Below are positions 1-10,333 of a DNA stretch of 25,000 nt, piece by piece. The notes under the pieces were generated by a model that did no database searches, was not told the origin of the DNA, and worked only from the letters and a program-made list of their open reading frames with translations. How positions within the stretch are numbered: the first letter of the stretch is position 1; each line of letters starts with the position of its first letter. The position numbers and the translations under genes were made by a program. Location: contig MCFG01000518.1 of the NCBI GenBank assembly GCA_002104895.1, forward strand, positions 1 to 25,000, read 5' to 3'. This DNA comes from Anaeromyces robustus (lineage: Eukaryota; Neocallimastigomycota; Neocallimastigomycetes; Neocallimastigales; Neocallimastigaceae).

Positions 1-1
1 T

Positions 2-2419
2 AATAATAATAATAATAATAATAATAATATTAATAATAATAATAATAATAATAAAAATTTTTTTACAAAGCAATTATTAATGAATAGTGAAATCATGAAA
101 TTAATTATTAAAAAATCTTTACTTCATCCAACATTTGATTTTAATTCTATTCATTTTGAATGGTTAGTCAAGGCTATCAATTCATTTAGAAATTATGATT
201 TAATGAAATTTTTAATTATAAAATCAATTCATCATCCTACCTTTGAATTAAATCAACATCAACATTTTAATTTTAATACTATTCTGTCTTTAGGTAATCA
301 ATATGAATTTGAATCTAATTTAATAATTTCTATTATTAAATTTTTATTTCATCTTCCTTCATTACGTATTATTGAACTTATAGATATTATCCCTAAAACT
401 ATACTCAATATTAAATCTATTACAGTTTTGAAATATTATTTTAACGAATTAATAAATTCACCAAAATTTATTAATGACCTAAAAAAAAATATAAATCTTA
501 AAGAAATATTTAAATCCATATTTAGAACAAGAAGAATAGATTTTATAGAATTTATTATAGATTATTCTATTCAATATTTATCTTTTTTTAATACTAGTCA
601 TGAAGAAATTATAAAAAATATTTTTATTAATATAGATAAAATTAAGAAGGAAAAAGATATAAAATTTATTATAGAAAAAATATTTAATCATCCATTAATA
701 GAATTTAATACCATTACTATAAAAATTATATTAACTCATTTAAATAAAATTAATAATAATAATCATTTATCTATAGAATTAATTTTTGACAAATTATTTG
801 AAAATAAATTATTATTAGAATCTAATACTAATAATATTAATACTAATACTAATACTAATACTAATAACAATAATAATATTACTATCGAAATCGAAATCAT
901 TGAAACCATATTATTTAGTTTAAGTAAAATTAAAAATCAATCATTAATTGAAAGTATTATTGAAAAATTATTTAATTATTTGAACTTCCCTTATGAAAAA
1001 TCATTTAATATAATTAAAGATATCAATGTCATTGAAAAAATTTTATTATCATGTATTCATCATAATAATCTATTTATGGCTCATTGGATATTTGAGAAAA
1101 TAACTATAATCTCCAAGAATGCTTCAAATTCTAATTTACTTTTTGAAAAATTATTATTATACTCTAGTAAAATAAATCATCTTGAATTTATGTCATTTCT
1201 TATTAAAAAATTATTAAATCTTTCATCATTAGAATCATTTGAAATGAATCAAATTGATCTAAATACTTTTAAAACTTTTGAATCTTCATTCTTATCCTTA
1301 ATTTTAAATAGTTTAATAAAATTAAATCATATGAAATTATTTCAATATTTAATTAAGCATCAAGAATTAAAAGATTATATTAATATAAATAATAAAGATA
1401 AAAATCAAGAATACCCTCTTATTACTTTATGTTTTAATAAATATATTAATGATTGGCGTAATCCTAATATAAATATATATATAAATATACTTGAATATTT
1501 ATTAAAACATGGTGCTGATATTAATGTTAAAGATATTAATAATATACCTTTATTCCAATTGGCATTAAAATATAGAAAATATATTATTATTCAACAAATA
1601 TTAAAACATTCAATACCATTAAAATTAAAATTAGATATTAATATTTCTTCTTCTATTTCTACTTTTTCTTCTGCTCTTTTTCAAGCTATTTATAATAATC
1701 AAATTGATAAAGTTAAAAAATTAATTAGTATTCATTATTATAATAATAATAATAAAAATAATCATGTTTATCATGATATTAATAATAATAATGATAATAA
1801 TAATAATAATAATAATAATGATGATGATGATGATAATAATAATAATGACAATAGTTATAGTACTAATATGTCTTTAGATAGAAAAAAAAGTGATAATAAT
1901 AATAATAATTTATGTTATTATTTATCACCTTTAATTTTATCTTATATATTAAATCATAAAGAAATATTTGAATATTTATTAGATTATTTTGATATTAATG
2001 AGTTAGATGATTATGGGTATAATATTTTATATTATTGTATATTTAAAGAAGATATTTCTACTTTAAAACGTTTAATAGATATGGGTATTAATATTAATTT
2101 ACCATCTAAAAATAATTCTAATGTATTGGAGGATTCACCTATAAATGTAGAAATAAAATTAAAAAATACAGAAATTATATTATTATTAATTTCTCATGAT
2201 AAAATACAATTAAATCCACGTAATAAATTCGATGAAAAAATACCATTATTAACTTTAATTAAAAATAATAATTATAGTTTGGAAGAAAAAATTAAATTAT
2301 GGAAATTATTTATTCAAAGAGGATCAACTCTTAATATTTTTAATAAAGAAAAATTAAATTGTTTATTAACCTTTGTTATTAAAAAGGATATTTTACCTCT
2401 ATTTATATTATTATTAGAA

Positions 2420-2477
<58 letters not shown>

Positions 2478-3218
2478 GTAATATAAAATTTGATTGTAAA
2501 GATGATGAAAATGAAAACAATTATAATTTTCAAAGAGAATTAGAAAAAATGTTTATTTATGCCATTGAGTATGGTAATATTAATATTATAGAATATATTA
2601 TGAAAAAATATAATAAGAATCTTTTAACAGATAAAATAATTGAAAAAATTATTGATAAAAAAATTAGAATGAATATATTAGAAAATCTTATTCCTAAATA
2701 TATTGATATTAATTATAAAATGAAAAATTATTATAATGATTCACTTTTAACTTGTGCCATTAAAAAAGGTAATATTTTATTAACTAGATATTTATTAGAT
2801 TTTAATCCTAATAATAATAATAATAGTCATTTATCTTTTATTGGAAAAAATGATAAAAAATTAGTAAAAGCATTATCATTATTATCATCATCATCTTCTT
2901 CATCTTCAACAAAAGATTTCATGAAATTTATAAAAATTTTAACTCCAAATTATATAGATATTAATGAAGCAGTAGATGAAAATAATTTTTCTTTATTAGA
3001 AAATTTAATTAAAAATGAAAAAGATGAAATTATAAAAATTTTAATGAAGGATGATGGTATTGTGATGGATTGTAATCGTAAAAATAAATTTGGTCAAACT
3101 CCTTTATATTTTGCAATTTTTTATTATTCAAATTTAAATAATAATAAAGGTATAGAATATGAAAATATTATAAAAAGTATTATTAAGGGAGGTGGAGATG
3201 TTAATTTTATAATGATTG

Positions 3219-3253
<35 letters not shown>

Positions 3254-5422
3254 GGTAATGATAATGGTAATAATAATTATAATTATTCCCCATTACTTTT
3301 TGCAATTGATCGATATCGTTATGAAAGTCAACATAAACTTTTAGTAAGGATAATAAAATGTTTAATTGATGCAGGTGCAAATATTAATTATATTAATAAT
3401 AAAGGGGATTCACCTTTACTTTTAGCTATTAAACATTATTCTAATAATATTAAAAATGAAAATGTAACGCAAAATAATAATGATTTATTAAAAATCATAA
3501 AATATTTAATTGATAAAGGTGCAGATATTAATGTAAAAGATAATAAAGGTTATTCATTATTAAAAAATGTTATCATTAATAAACATAGTATTAAAATTTT
3601 AAAATATTTAATTGAAGGAGGAATTAAAATTAATGAAAGAGATCATGAAGAGGGAGTATCATTAATTGGTTTAAATATGGCAATTCAAGAAGCAGATGAA
3701 GAAATAATACATTATTTTATTGAAAATGGGGTAAATATTAATCAAAAAGATGAAAAAGGTAATACACCTTTAATTTATGCTATTCAATATGGAAATAAAA
3801 GAATTTTAAAATATTTAATAGATAGTGGTGTTAATATTAATAATGAAAAAAATAAGAATTATGAATCTCCATTATTACTTGCAACCCTAAAAGGAAATAT
3901 AACTATATTTAGATATATTTTTGAAAATATTATTAATAAAAATCATAATAAAGATGATGATTTTAATTCTTTATTAATAATTGCAATTCAAAATGAAAAA
4001 TTAAATATTATTAAATTTTTAATTGAAAAAGGTGTAGTAAATTTAAATCAAGAAGATAAAAATGGTAAAATACCTTTAGTTATTGCTATTGAATATGGAA
4101 AAAAATTTAGATTAGATATGATTAAATATCTTGTTAATAATGGTGCTGATATTAATAAAAGTAGTAGTTGTAGTAATAATAGTAGTAGTAATAATAGTAG
4201 TAGTAATAGTAGTAATAATAGTAGTAGTGACAGTAAAGATCATTATCAATTTCCATTACATGTAGCATCATTAAAATGTGATATTGAAGTCATAAAATAT
4301 TTAATTGAACATGGTGCTAATGTTAATCAAGAAGATTATGAAGGTAAAACAGCTTTACATATTGCTATTAGTAGTAGTGAATGTAAAAATTTTGAAAAAA
4401 AAATTAATGTAATAAAATATTTAATTGATAAAGGAATTGATGTAAATAAAAAGGATCTCTATGGTAATACACCATTTATTATCAATATAAACAAAAATAA
4501 TTCCAAATGTTATCTTAAAATAATGGAAATACTTAAAGCTAATAGGATTGATGAGAATCATAAAAATATTATTTTAAATCAAGTGAATTTATTTAGTGCT
4601 ATTCAAAATAATCAATTAACTATTGTAAATTATTTAATTGATAATGGAAAATCCATCAATGAAGAAAATGAAAATGGTGAAACTCCTTTATTTTATGCTT
4701 TATTATGTGAAAATGTTGAAATGATAAAATTATTAGTAGATAAAGGAGCAAATATTAATAAAGTAAATAATCATAATGAAACACCATTATTATATGCAAT
4801 TAAAAAGAAATTAAAATTAAAAATTATTAAATATTTAATTGATCATGGAGCTGATATAAATATTAATATTTCAAATAATAAAACATTATTTAATTATATT
4901 CTTAATGAATTTAATTACCATATTAATTATCCATTAATAAAATATTTTATTAGATTAGGTGCAAGTATAAATAACAATAACATCAACAATAACACTAATA
5001 ATAACAACAATAATAATAATAACAACAATAATAATAATCAAATATTTTGTAAAGTTTTGGATTACTTATTTAGAAATAATGATATTAATATTTTAGAAAA
5101 TTTAATAGATGATGAAAAAATTGATATAAATCAAGAATATATAGGATATGGAAGAACTGAATTACCTTTATTTAAAGCAGTATATTATAAAAATTTAAAT
5201 ATGATAAAATTTCTAGTGAATAAAGGAATTAATATAAATAAGGAAAAATTAGGAGAAACTATTTTGGATTATGTAATAAAAAATGAATATGATGATAATA
5301 TTAAATTTTATTTAATAAATATTGGTGCTAAATTAAGTAATTATTATTCTAGTGATGAAGATTCATATCTTGATTCAGAATATGATGATTATAGTGATTA
5401 TGATTATGATTATTATGATTAA
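2..5422 (+). CDS. Giant Asn-rich ankyrin-repeat protein, 5' end outside the window
   Basis: Probable protein-interaction protein; partner unknown. The first ATG in the window is at 80 and gives 1780 residues, but the frame is open without a stop back to base 2. It reads an Asn tract and then roughly KNFFTKQLL before that Met, so the true start is probably upstream of the window. Numbering from the ATG at 80: residues 1-400 are helical, degenerate repeats with a recurring HPxxxxN motif (for example HPTFDFN and HPTFELN). One clear ankyrin unit lies near residues 465-500. A nearly continuous ankyrin array runs from about 1085 to 1735, with the pattern hxxLIxxGAxIN followed by GxTPLxxAI. Asn/Asp tracts interrupt it near 555-600, 780-800, 1047-1068 and 1633-1653, and Ser tracts near 934-944 and 1360-1384. 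The last 25 residues are Ser/Asp/Tyr-rich and acidic. There is no kinase or other enzyme domain, signal peptide or clear membrane segment. No intron is needed. The ankyrin assignment is firm; the N-terminus is not. Confidence 0.9.
1738..1856 (+). repeat. Asn/Asp-coding AAT/GAT trinucleotide tract
   Basis: Runs of AAT broken by a block of GAT codons, inside the ankyrin gene and in frame. They encode a low-complexity Asn then Asp insert between ankyrin-like blocks. It is typical of slippage-prone tracts tolerated in Dictyostelium coding regions. Confidence 0.85.
2420..2476 (+). repeat. Pure (AAT)n asparagine tract
   Basis: About 19 consecutive AAT codons with no AAC interruption, in frame inside the ankyrin gene. 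The perfect trinucleotide repeat suggests recent or continuing replication slippage, so length variation between strains is likely (inference). Confidence 0.9.
3219..3284 (+). repeat. Asn-rich AAT tract
   Basis: About ten uninterrupted AAT codons followed by a Lys/Gly/Asn/Asp-rich stretch, in frame inside the ankyrin gene and between two ankyrin units. Confidence 0.8.
4158..4234 (+). repeat. Ser/Asn tract of AGT and AAT codons
   Basis: Alternating runs of AGT and AAT encode a Ser/Asn linker of about 25 residues between two ankyrin units of the ankyrin gene. Serine is almost all AGT here, while the serine run near 2880-2910 uses TCA/TCT. The two serine tracts therefore grew from different seed trinucleotides. 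Confidence 0.8.
4969..5039 (+). repeat. Asn tract with mixed AAT/AAC codons
   Basis: A run of asparagines near the C-terminus of the ankyrin protein, written with irregularly mixed AAC and AAT codons plus an Ile and a Thr. This differs from the pure AAT tract at 2420-2476 and suggests an older tract, or one under selection on the residue rather than on the DNA repeat. Confidence 0.8.
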
Positions 5423-6196
5423 TTTATAAAATTTCAATTTAAAGAAAAAATTATTTATTTAAAGAATAATTATAAGAAAATAGAAAAAATATAAATAATA
5501 TATAATTTTTATAATTTTTAATAATCTTTTTTCTTTAAAAAATAGATATTAATATATATTAAAAATATAATTTTCCATTTAAAATTTATTTATTAAATAA
5601 AAGTATTATAACTATTATATATTAAATATAAATATAAATATAATATTTATATTTATATGATAATTTTAAAATTTGTTTTAATATATGCCATTAAAAATAA
5701 TATTTATAATAATAAAAAAAAAAATCAAAATTTTTAAAATATTTGGTGTATAAAGGATTTTTATTTTATTTTTTTTTTTTTAAATCTCCAAATTATATAT
5801 AAAATTAATAAATAAACTTTTTTTGACATTTCCTAAAATGGAAAAAAAACTTTAAAATTTAAAAATTTTTTTTAAGTGGATAAATTCTTTATAAAAATAT
5901 ATATAAAAGTTTGAAGAATTTTTTCTTTTTTTTTTATTATATATTTTTATTTTGTTTTATAATCGTGTTATTAAAGATAATAAAGTATTAATCAATAAAA
6001 TAATAAATAATTTATTAATATAATATATTATGGTTATAATGATTTGGATAAATAACTAAGTGAAATCAATATATATAAAAAAAAAGAATATATTATTATT
6101 TAATAATAAAACATAATAATATATATTATAAATAGAAAAACAATTCATACATTTTTATCATTATATCATATATATTAAAATACTTATCAAATAGAC

Positions 6197-6241
6197 ACAC
6201 TTTTTTTTTTTTTTTTTTTTTTTAGTAAACTAAAAAAGTGT
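6197..6241. repeat. 10-bp inverted repeat around a poly(T) run
   Basis: The arm ACACTTTTTT at 6197-6206 is matched by AAAAAAGTGT at 6232-6241. The bases between are mostly T. It could fold as a hairpin on either strand. No coding sequence adjoins it, and no terminator or element function can be assigned. Confidence 0.5.
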
Positions 6242-6398
6242 TAGTATACGTTCGAATATTTAATGATCAAAAAAAAAAAAAAAAAAGATTATTATATCAT
6301 TTTTCTTTTTATTATAACATAATTAAATAATATAATAAGAATAATATTCTAACCTTTATAATAGATTAAGAATTGATCTATTATATTAAAATTTGTGG

Positions 6399-6413
6399 TT
6401 ATTAATTAATTAA

Positions 6414-6460
<47 letters not shown>

Positions 6461-6461
6461 A
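6399..6461. repeat. (AAAT)n microsatellite, left of the acetyltransferase gene
   Basis: A TTATTAATTAATTAATAAAT lead-in at 6399 runs into about 12 units of AAAT. The same lead-in and repeat occur again at 7574, on the other side of the acetyltransferase gene. Confidence 0.85.
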
Positions 6462-6753
6462 AATTAAAAGTGGTAATGCAAATAAATTTTTTTTTTGTGG
6501 CTGTGTTTTTTTTACCTTTTTTTTTTCTTGAATAAAAGATTATATAAATAGAATTATTTTTAAGTAAAATTTAATTTTTATTTTTATTTTTTTTTTATTT
6601 TGTTTCTTAATTTCTATAATGAAATAAAAAAAAATATATAGTAGATACTTATATATATATATAAATTTGTTATATGTAAATAAATTAATATAGTTATATG
6701 AATTACTAAATAATATTAAATTAAAATTAAAGTAGTAAAGAGAAAGGTACAAA

Positions 6754-7257
6754 ATGAAATTAAGATCATTTGAATCAAGTGATTCAACCATAATATGCAG
6801 TTGGATAAAAGATAAATATTCTTTATATCAATGGTCAGCTGATAGAATAGGAAAATTTCCTTTAAGTGGAAATGAATTAAACGAATTTTATAGTTTAATG
6901 AAAAGCAAAGGTGAAATATTACCTTTAACTGCTGTTGATGACGAAAATAAAGTAATAGGTCATTTATTTATTAGATATCCAGATAATACGAATAAGAAAA
7001 TTGTTCGTTTTGGTTTTGTAATTGTATCTCCATTATTACGTGGTCATGGTTATGGTAAAAAATTATTGCAATTAGCAACTACATATTCAAAAGAAGTTTT
7101 AAATGCTTCTGAAATTACTTTAGGAGTTTTTTTGAATAATAAAAGTGCTTGTCATTGCTATGAATCATTTGGATTTCGTCCACTTGGAAAAAATAAAGTT
7201 TGTAACTTTGAAAATGAAGAATGGGAATGTAAAGAAATGAACATTAAATTAGATTGA
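6754..7257 (+). CDS. GNAT-family N-acetyltransferase
   Basis: A predicted acetyl-CoA-dependent acetyltransferase of 167 residues, a usual single-domain GNAT length. Substrate unknown, probably cytosolic. Motif A is visible at residues 90-108: a hydrophobic strand (FGFVIVSP) followed by the acetyl-CoA pyrophosphate-binding pattern R96-G-H-G99-Y-G101. Motif B follows with N128-N-K-S-A-C-H-C-Y-E-S-F-G-F at about 128-141, the typical NxxAxxxYExxGF helix. The N-terminal half has the usual split substrate-side region, including a WSADRIGKFPL stretch at about 27-37. The ATG at 6754 is preceded by AAA, the normal amoebal start context, and the domain begins at once (MKLRSFESSD). It is intronless and ends in TGA, an uncommon stop codon in Dictyostelium. 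The sequence style resembles short bacterial RimI/RimJ-like enzymes, so bacterial ancestry is possible but unproven. No signal peptide or membrane segment is seen. Confidence 0.9.
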   Translation: MKLRSFESSDSTIICSWIKDKYSLYQWSADRIGKFPLSGNELNEFYSLMKSKGEILPLTAVDDENKVIGHLFIRYPDNTNKKIVRFGFVIVSPLLRGHGYGKKLLQLATTYSKEVLNASEITLGVFLNNKSACHCYESFGFRPLGKNKVCNFENEEWECKEMNIKLD

Positions 7258-7307
7258 AATTCAATTTATTTAATTTAATTTTGTCATTAATTTAATAGAG
7301 TAAAAAA

Positions 7308-7369
7308 TTCATTGTAAAATTTTTATATAATAATTAAAATAATTTAAAATTAATTATGAGAAATAAATT
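7308..7369. repeat. 62-bp direct repeat, copy A
   Basis: Begins TTCATTGTAAAATTT and ends AAATAAATT. By eye it differs from copy B at 7421-7482 at only two positions. Confidence 0.85.
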
Positions 7370-7420
7370 GTTATAAAAAAAAAAAAAATGTTTTTAATAT
7401 TTATTCTATTAGTAATTATT

Positions 7421-7482
7421 TTCATTGTAAAATTTATATATAATAATTAAAATAATTTAAAATTAATTATAAGAAATAAATT
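7421..7482. repeat. 62-bp direct repeat, copy B
   Basis: Near-identical to copy A at 7308-7369, with a start-to-start distance of 113 bp. It is bracketed by a CTATTAGTAAT motif on each side (near 7405 and 7489), so the duplication may have involved a larger unit. Confidence 0.85.
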
Positions 7483-7573
7483 ATTTACTCTATTAGTAAT
7501 ATTAGTATTAGTAATTTCATTATCATAACTGTTAATAAAATGTGGCTTAGTAATATTAATATTTATTATTAAG

Positions 7574-7588
7574 TTATTAATTAATTAA

Positions 7589-7635
<47 letters not shown>

Positions 7636-7638
7636 ATA

Positions 7639-7673
<35 letters not shown>

Positions 7674-7675
7674 AA
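7574..7675. repeat. (AAAT)n microsatellite, right of the acetyltransferase gene
   Basis: Same TTATTAATTAATTAATAAAT lead-in as at 6399, then about 20 AAAT units with one ATAT interruption near 7637. Confidence 0.85.
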
Positions 7676-7880
7676 TCTTTTATAATTAATAAACAAAATA
7701 AGAATTAAAAAAAAAAATTGAAAAAATAATAAAAAATAATAATATTTATAAATAAATAAAATATAAAATCATATTATTATATAAATATTGTATTGAAATT
7801 ACATACCATATAATATAATTAAATAGTAATAATAATAATAATAAATTTTACTTTTTCTTTTTCATATTAACAATAAATAA

Positions 7881-8488
7881 ATGGAAAATTTTTGTTTTGA
7901 GAATAGTGGTCAACTTCTTCAGGAAGGAGATACTTTAGAAACTATGTCAGCTATGGGATGGCTTAGTGCTAGTGGTATACTTTCAAAATCGATGATAACA
8001 ATAGAAAAAGCTATTCAAAATCTTCAAAAACATTATAAAACTATTTTAACAGATTATCCTACTCTTCGTATTAAATTAGTTACTAAAGATAAAAAATAAT
8101 ATTGGTATTATGCCACTGATAAGGAACTTCAATTTGATAATTTAATAATGATAGTTGATGATTCACTTAAGGATGAAGTACCTGAACCATATGCTCTAGA
8201 TATAGCACCTCTTTGGCGAGTTCATTTAAACACCATTAGAAGATAAAATAAAGTTCAAAGTTTTAGCTAGTCACTGGTATCACTGATGGAAGAACCGTGT
8301 TTGATTTATTTATTTCATATGCTTTAGATGATCAAGAAAATCTTCATGAAAAATTAAAAGATGCTCGTCATCAACCAGTATTATATGAATTTGGTAAAAA
8401 GGATTGATTTACTTCGGAAATTATAAATAAATCGAAGATAGATCCATTTGCTGATATTCATTTTAAAGAATTAATAAATAATGGATAA
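7881..8488 (+). pseudogene. Broken HxxxDG acyltransferase/condensation-like gene
   Basis: Relic of a gene related to the condensation / alcohol-O-acetyltransferase-like superfamily (HxxxD acyltransferases). The start region is intact from the ATG at 7881 (MENFCFENSGQLLQ...) for 72 codons. An in-frame TAA at 8097-8099 follows, but the same frame continues with sensible protein (YWYYATDKELQFDN... then APLWRVHL). An extra base at about 8229 shifts the frame into TPLEDKIKFKVLASH. Another extra base at about 8275 shifts it again into GITDGRTVFDLF. Together these give H-G-I-T-D-G, matching the family's catalytic HxxxDG. A TGA at 8405-8407 stands where Trp is likely (KKD-x-F), and a TAA at 8486-8488 ends the readable part. 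Only about 200 residues remain, against roughly 450 in the family, so the C-terminal half is missing. An acceptor-like TTTTAG at 8532-8537, followed by a short possible exon remnant, may be more of the same relic. No working product is expected. Confidence 0.82.
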
Positions 8489-8598
8489 TAATATAAGAAA
8501 TCATATTTTTATTTAGTTTTTTATTTATTTATTTTAGAATATAATGAACATAAGATAGAAATTTAATTTTTTTTTTTTTTGGAAAAACATTGATCCTT

Positions 8599-8616
8599 GA
8601 AACTTTAAAAAGTTTC
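8599..8616. repeat. 8-bp-arm palindrome just after the pseudogene
   Basis: GAAACTTT and AAAGTTTC arms separated by two A's form a short perfect hairpin. Function unknown. Confidence 0.5.
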
Positions 8617-9639
8617 TTTTAACAAAATATAGAAACTTTTTTATTTATTTATTTATTTATTTATTAACTTTATTATGTAGGGAGAGAAAAAAATAAATAA
8701 TAATGGATAAATTAATTAAAGTAAATGAAATGGTAAAATAAAAGAAGTTCTTTTAACATTTTTATATTCTTTGTTGGATTAATTTTAATAATAATAATAT
8801 ATATATATGTATATATAATATTTATTATTAAATTAATGAAACCATAAATATAAAATAAAAAATATAATGAATTATACTTTTAGGAAATATATAGATTATA
8901 AAGTAATATATAAAATGAAATATTAAAGTATTTCATGCTATAGATTTAAGTATTACTTAGAGCTAACCATTTAATTATAATTTACAATTGTAATACAATT
9001 ATTTAATATTAGTTTTTATTTATTATTTTAAATTTTTATTTTATTAAGATATAAATTGCTATTTATTTTTTTCTTTAACATATTTTTACCTTTTTTTTTT
9101 TTTTAAAGAAGTTTCTTTTTTTTTTAAACACATAAAAAATCTGCATCAACTATATATTCTTAATCATCAATACTACTATTTTTTTATATTGTAAATATTG
9201 AAATATGAAAGTTTATTAGTATATATTTGATTATTGTCTGATTAAACAATTTTTTTTTCATTTTATGATTATATATATTCAAATAACAAAGAAAAAGTAA
9301 AAAAAAAAAAAAAAAATTAATAATTTTTAATATTATTTAGTTTTAACACTTTTTTTTTTTTATTTCCTTTGTTTATGTTTTTTTTTTTCTATATAATAAA
9401 TTAATTTAATATTATTTATTTTTGAAAACTTATTTGTAGTTTTTTTATATAATATTATATTAATTCTATCATTAATAAAAAATCTAATTTACTTTAAAAA
9501 GGGAAAAAGAAAACATGAATAATATAAATATAATACAAAAATTTAGCATTTTGATATTGATATTTATTTTTTTTTTGGTATTTTATTTTAAATCTTTTTT
9601 CTTTTTTTCTTTTTAAATGATTTTAAATGTTAAAAACTA

Positions 9640-9720
9640 ATATTTATATAATATATAATAATATATTGTATAATATAGTATAATATATAATATAGTATAA
9701 TATAATATAATATAATATAA
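9640..9720. repeat. (TATAA)n-like imperfect minisatellite
   Basis: Repeated ATATAATATA/GTATAATATA strings of five- and ten-base period end in at least five uninterrupted TATAA units just before AACAGG. Confidence 0.7.
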
Positions 9721-10304
9721 CAGGTTAATGATTATAAAATTAATTTTTAATTAAAAAAAAAAAAAAAAAAAGATTTTAAATTTTAAATAATAATGAAATA
9801 AATGAAATAATAATAGTAGTAGTTGTAGGTTAATATTAATTAGTTAATTAATAAAATAATTATAAATATTAGTTGTTATAAGATAAATAATTTAATTTTT
9901 GCAAAAAAAAATTTTTTTTTTTCTTATCTATTTTTTTTTCACTATTATAATATTGACATGTATTTTACTTGTTATCATAAGAATTAATAAAGGAAATTAT
10001 ATAAAAATAAGTTATAATATATATATATATATTTATTTATTTATACAAGAATATAGATAATAAATAAATTAAGAAAAAAAAAAAAAAAAAGGAAAATGTA
10101 TTTTTAATTATGATATATAATTAAATAATTAAATAATAATAATAATAAAAATAATCATTATATTAATAATAATAAATAATAATAATAATACAATTGAAAG
10201 AAAAAAATAATAATATTTTTTCTCTCTCATTATAATACACTCTATTCTTTTTTGTTGAATATAAAAAAAAAAAAAGTAGTTTATTTTTGGTCATATTGTT
10301 TTTT

Positions 10305-10333
10305 GAAAAAATATTTTTCGAAAAAAATATTCA
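10305..10333. repeat. Near-perfect palindrome centred on TTCGAA
   Basis: TGAAAAAATATTTTTCGAAAAAAATATTCA reads almost the same on both strands around TTCGAA at 10318-10323, giving a potential hairpin or cruciform. It stands out because CG steps are rare in this intergenic DNA. Confidence 0.5.

Larger units (their letters stand above)
5423..6753. other. Intergenic A/T-rich region between ankyrin and acetyltransferase genes
   Basis: About 1.3 kb of almost pure A/T with no supported gene on either strand. It must hold the ankyrin gene's 3' end and the acetyltransferase promoter, but no individual element can be fixed. It contains a poly(T) run at 6201-6223 inside a 10-bp inverted repeat, a poly(A) run near 6271-6287 and an (AAAT)n tract near 6410-6461. 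Confidence 0.7.
7258..7880. other. Intergenic repeats between acetyltransferase gene and pseudogene
   Basis: About 620 bp without a gene. It holds two 62-bp direct repeats (7308-7369 and 7421-7482), the related motif CTATTAGTAAT around the second copy, and a long (AAAT)n tract at about 7584-7675. The acetyltransferase polyadenylation region should lie in the first part, but A/T density is too high to mark a site. Confidence 0.7.

Noticed and set aside
2314-2520. Minus-strand ORF rich in leucine
   Set aside because: Antisense shadow of the AAT tract of the ankyrin gene.
6250-6257. GTTCGAAT resembling a tRNA T-loop
   Set aside because: No acceptor, D or anticodon stems can be built around it.
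6540-6791. Minus-strand ORF overlapping the acetyltransferase start
   Set aside because: Low-complexity Ile/Tyr/Asn/Lys product from A/T-rich intergenic DNA; no recognisable domain.
7881-8099. Intact 72-residue gene
   Set aside because: Family-like protein sequence continues past the stop in the same frame and then in shifted frames, so this is the front of a pseudogene.
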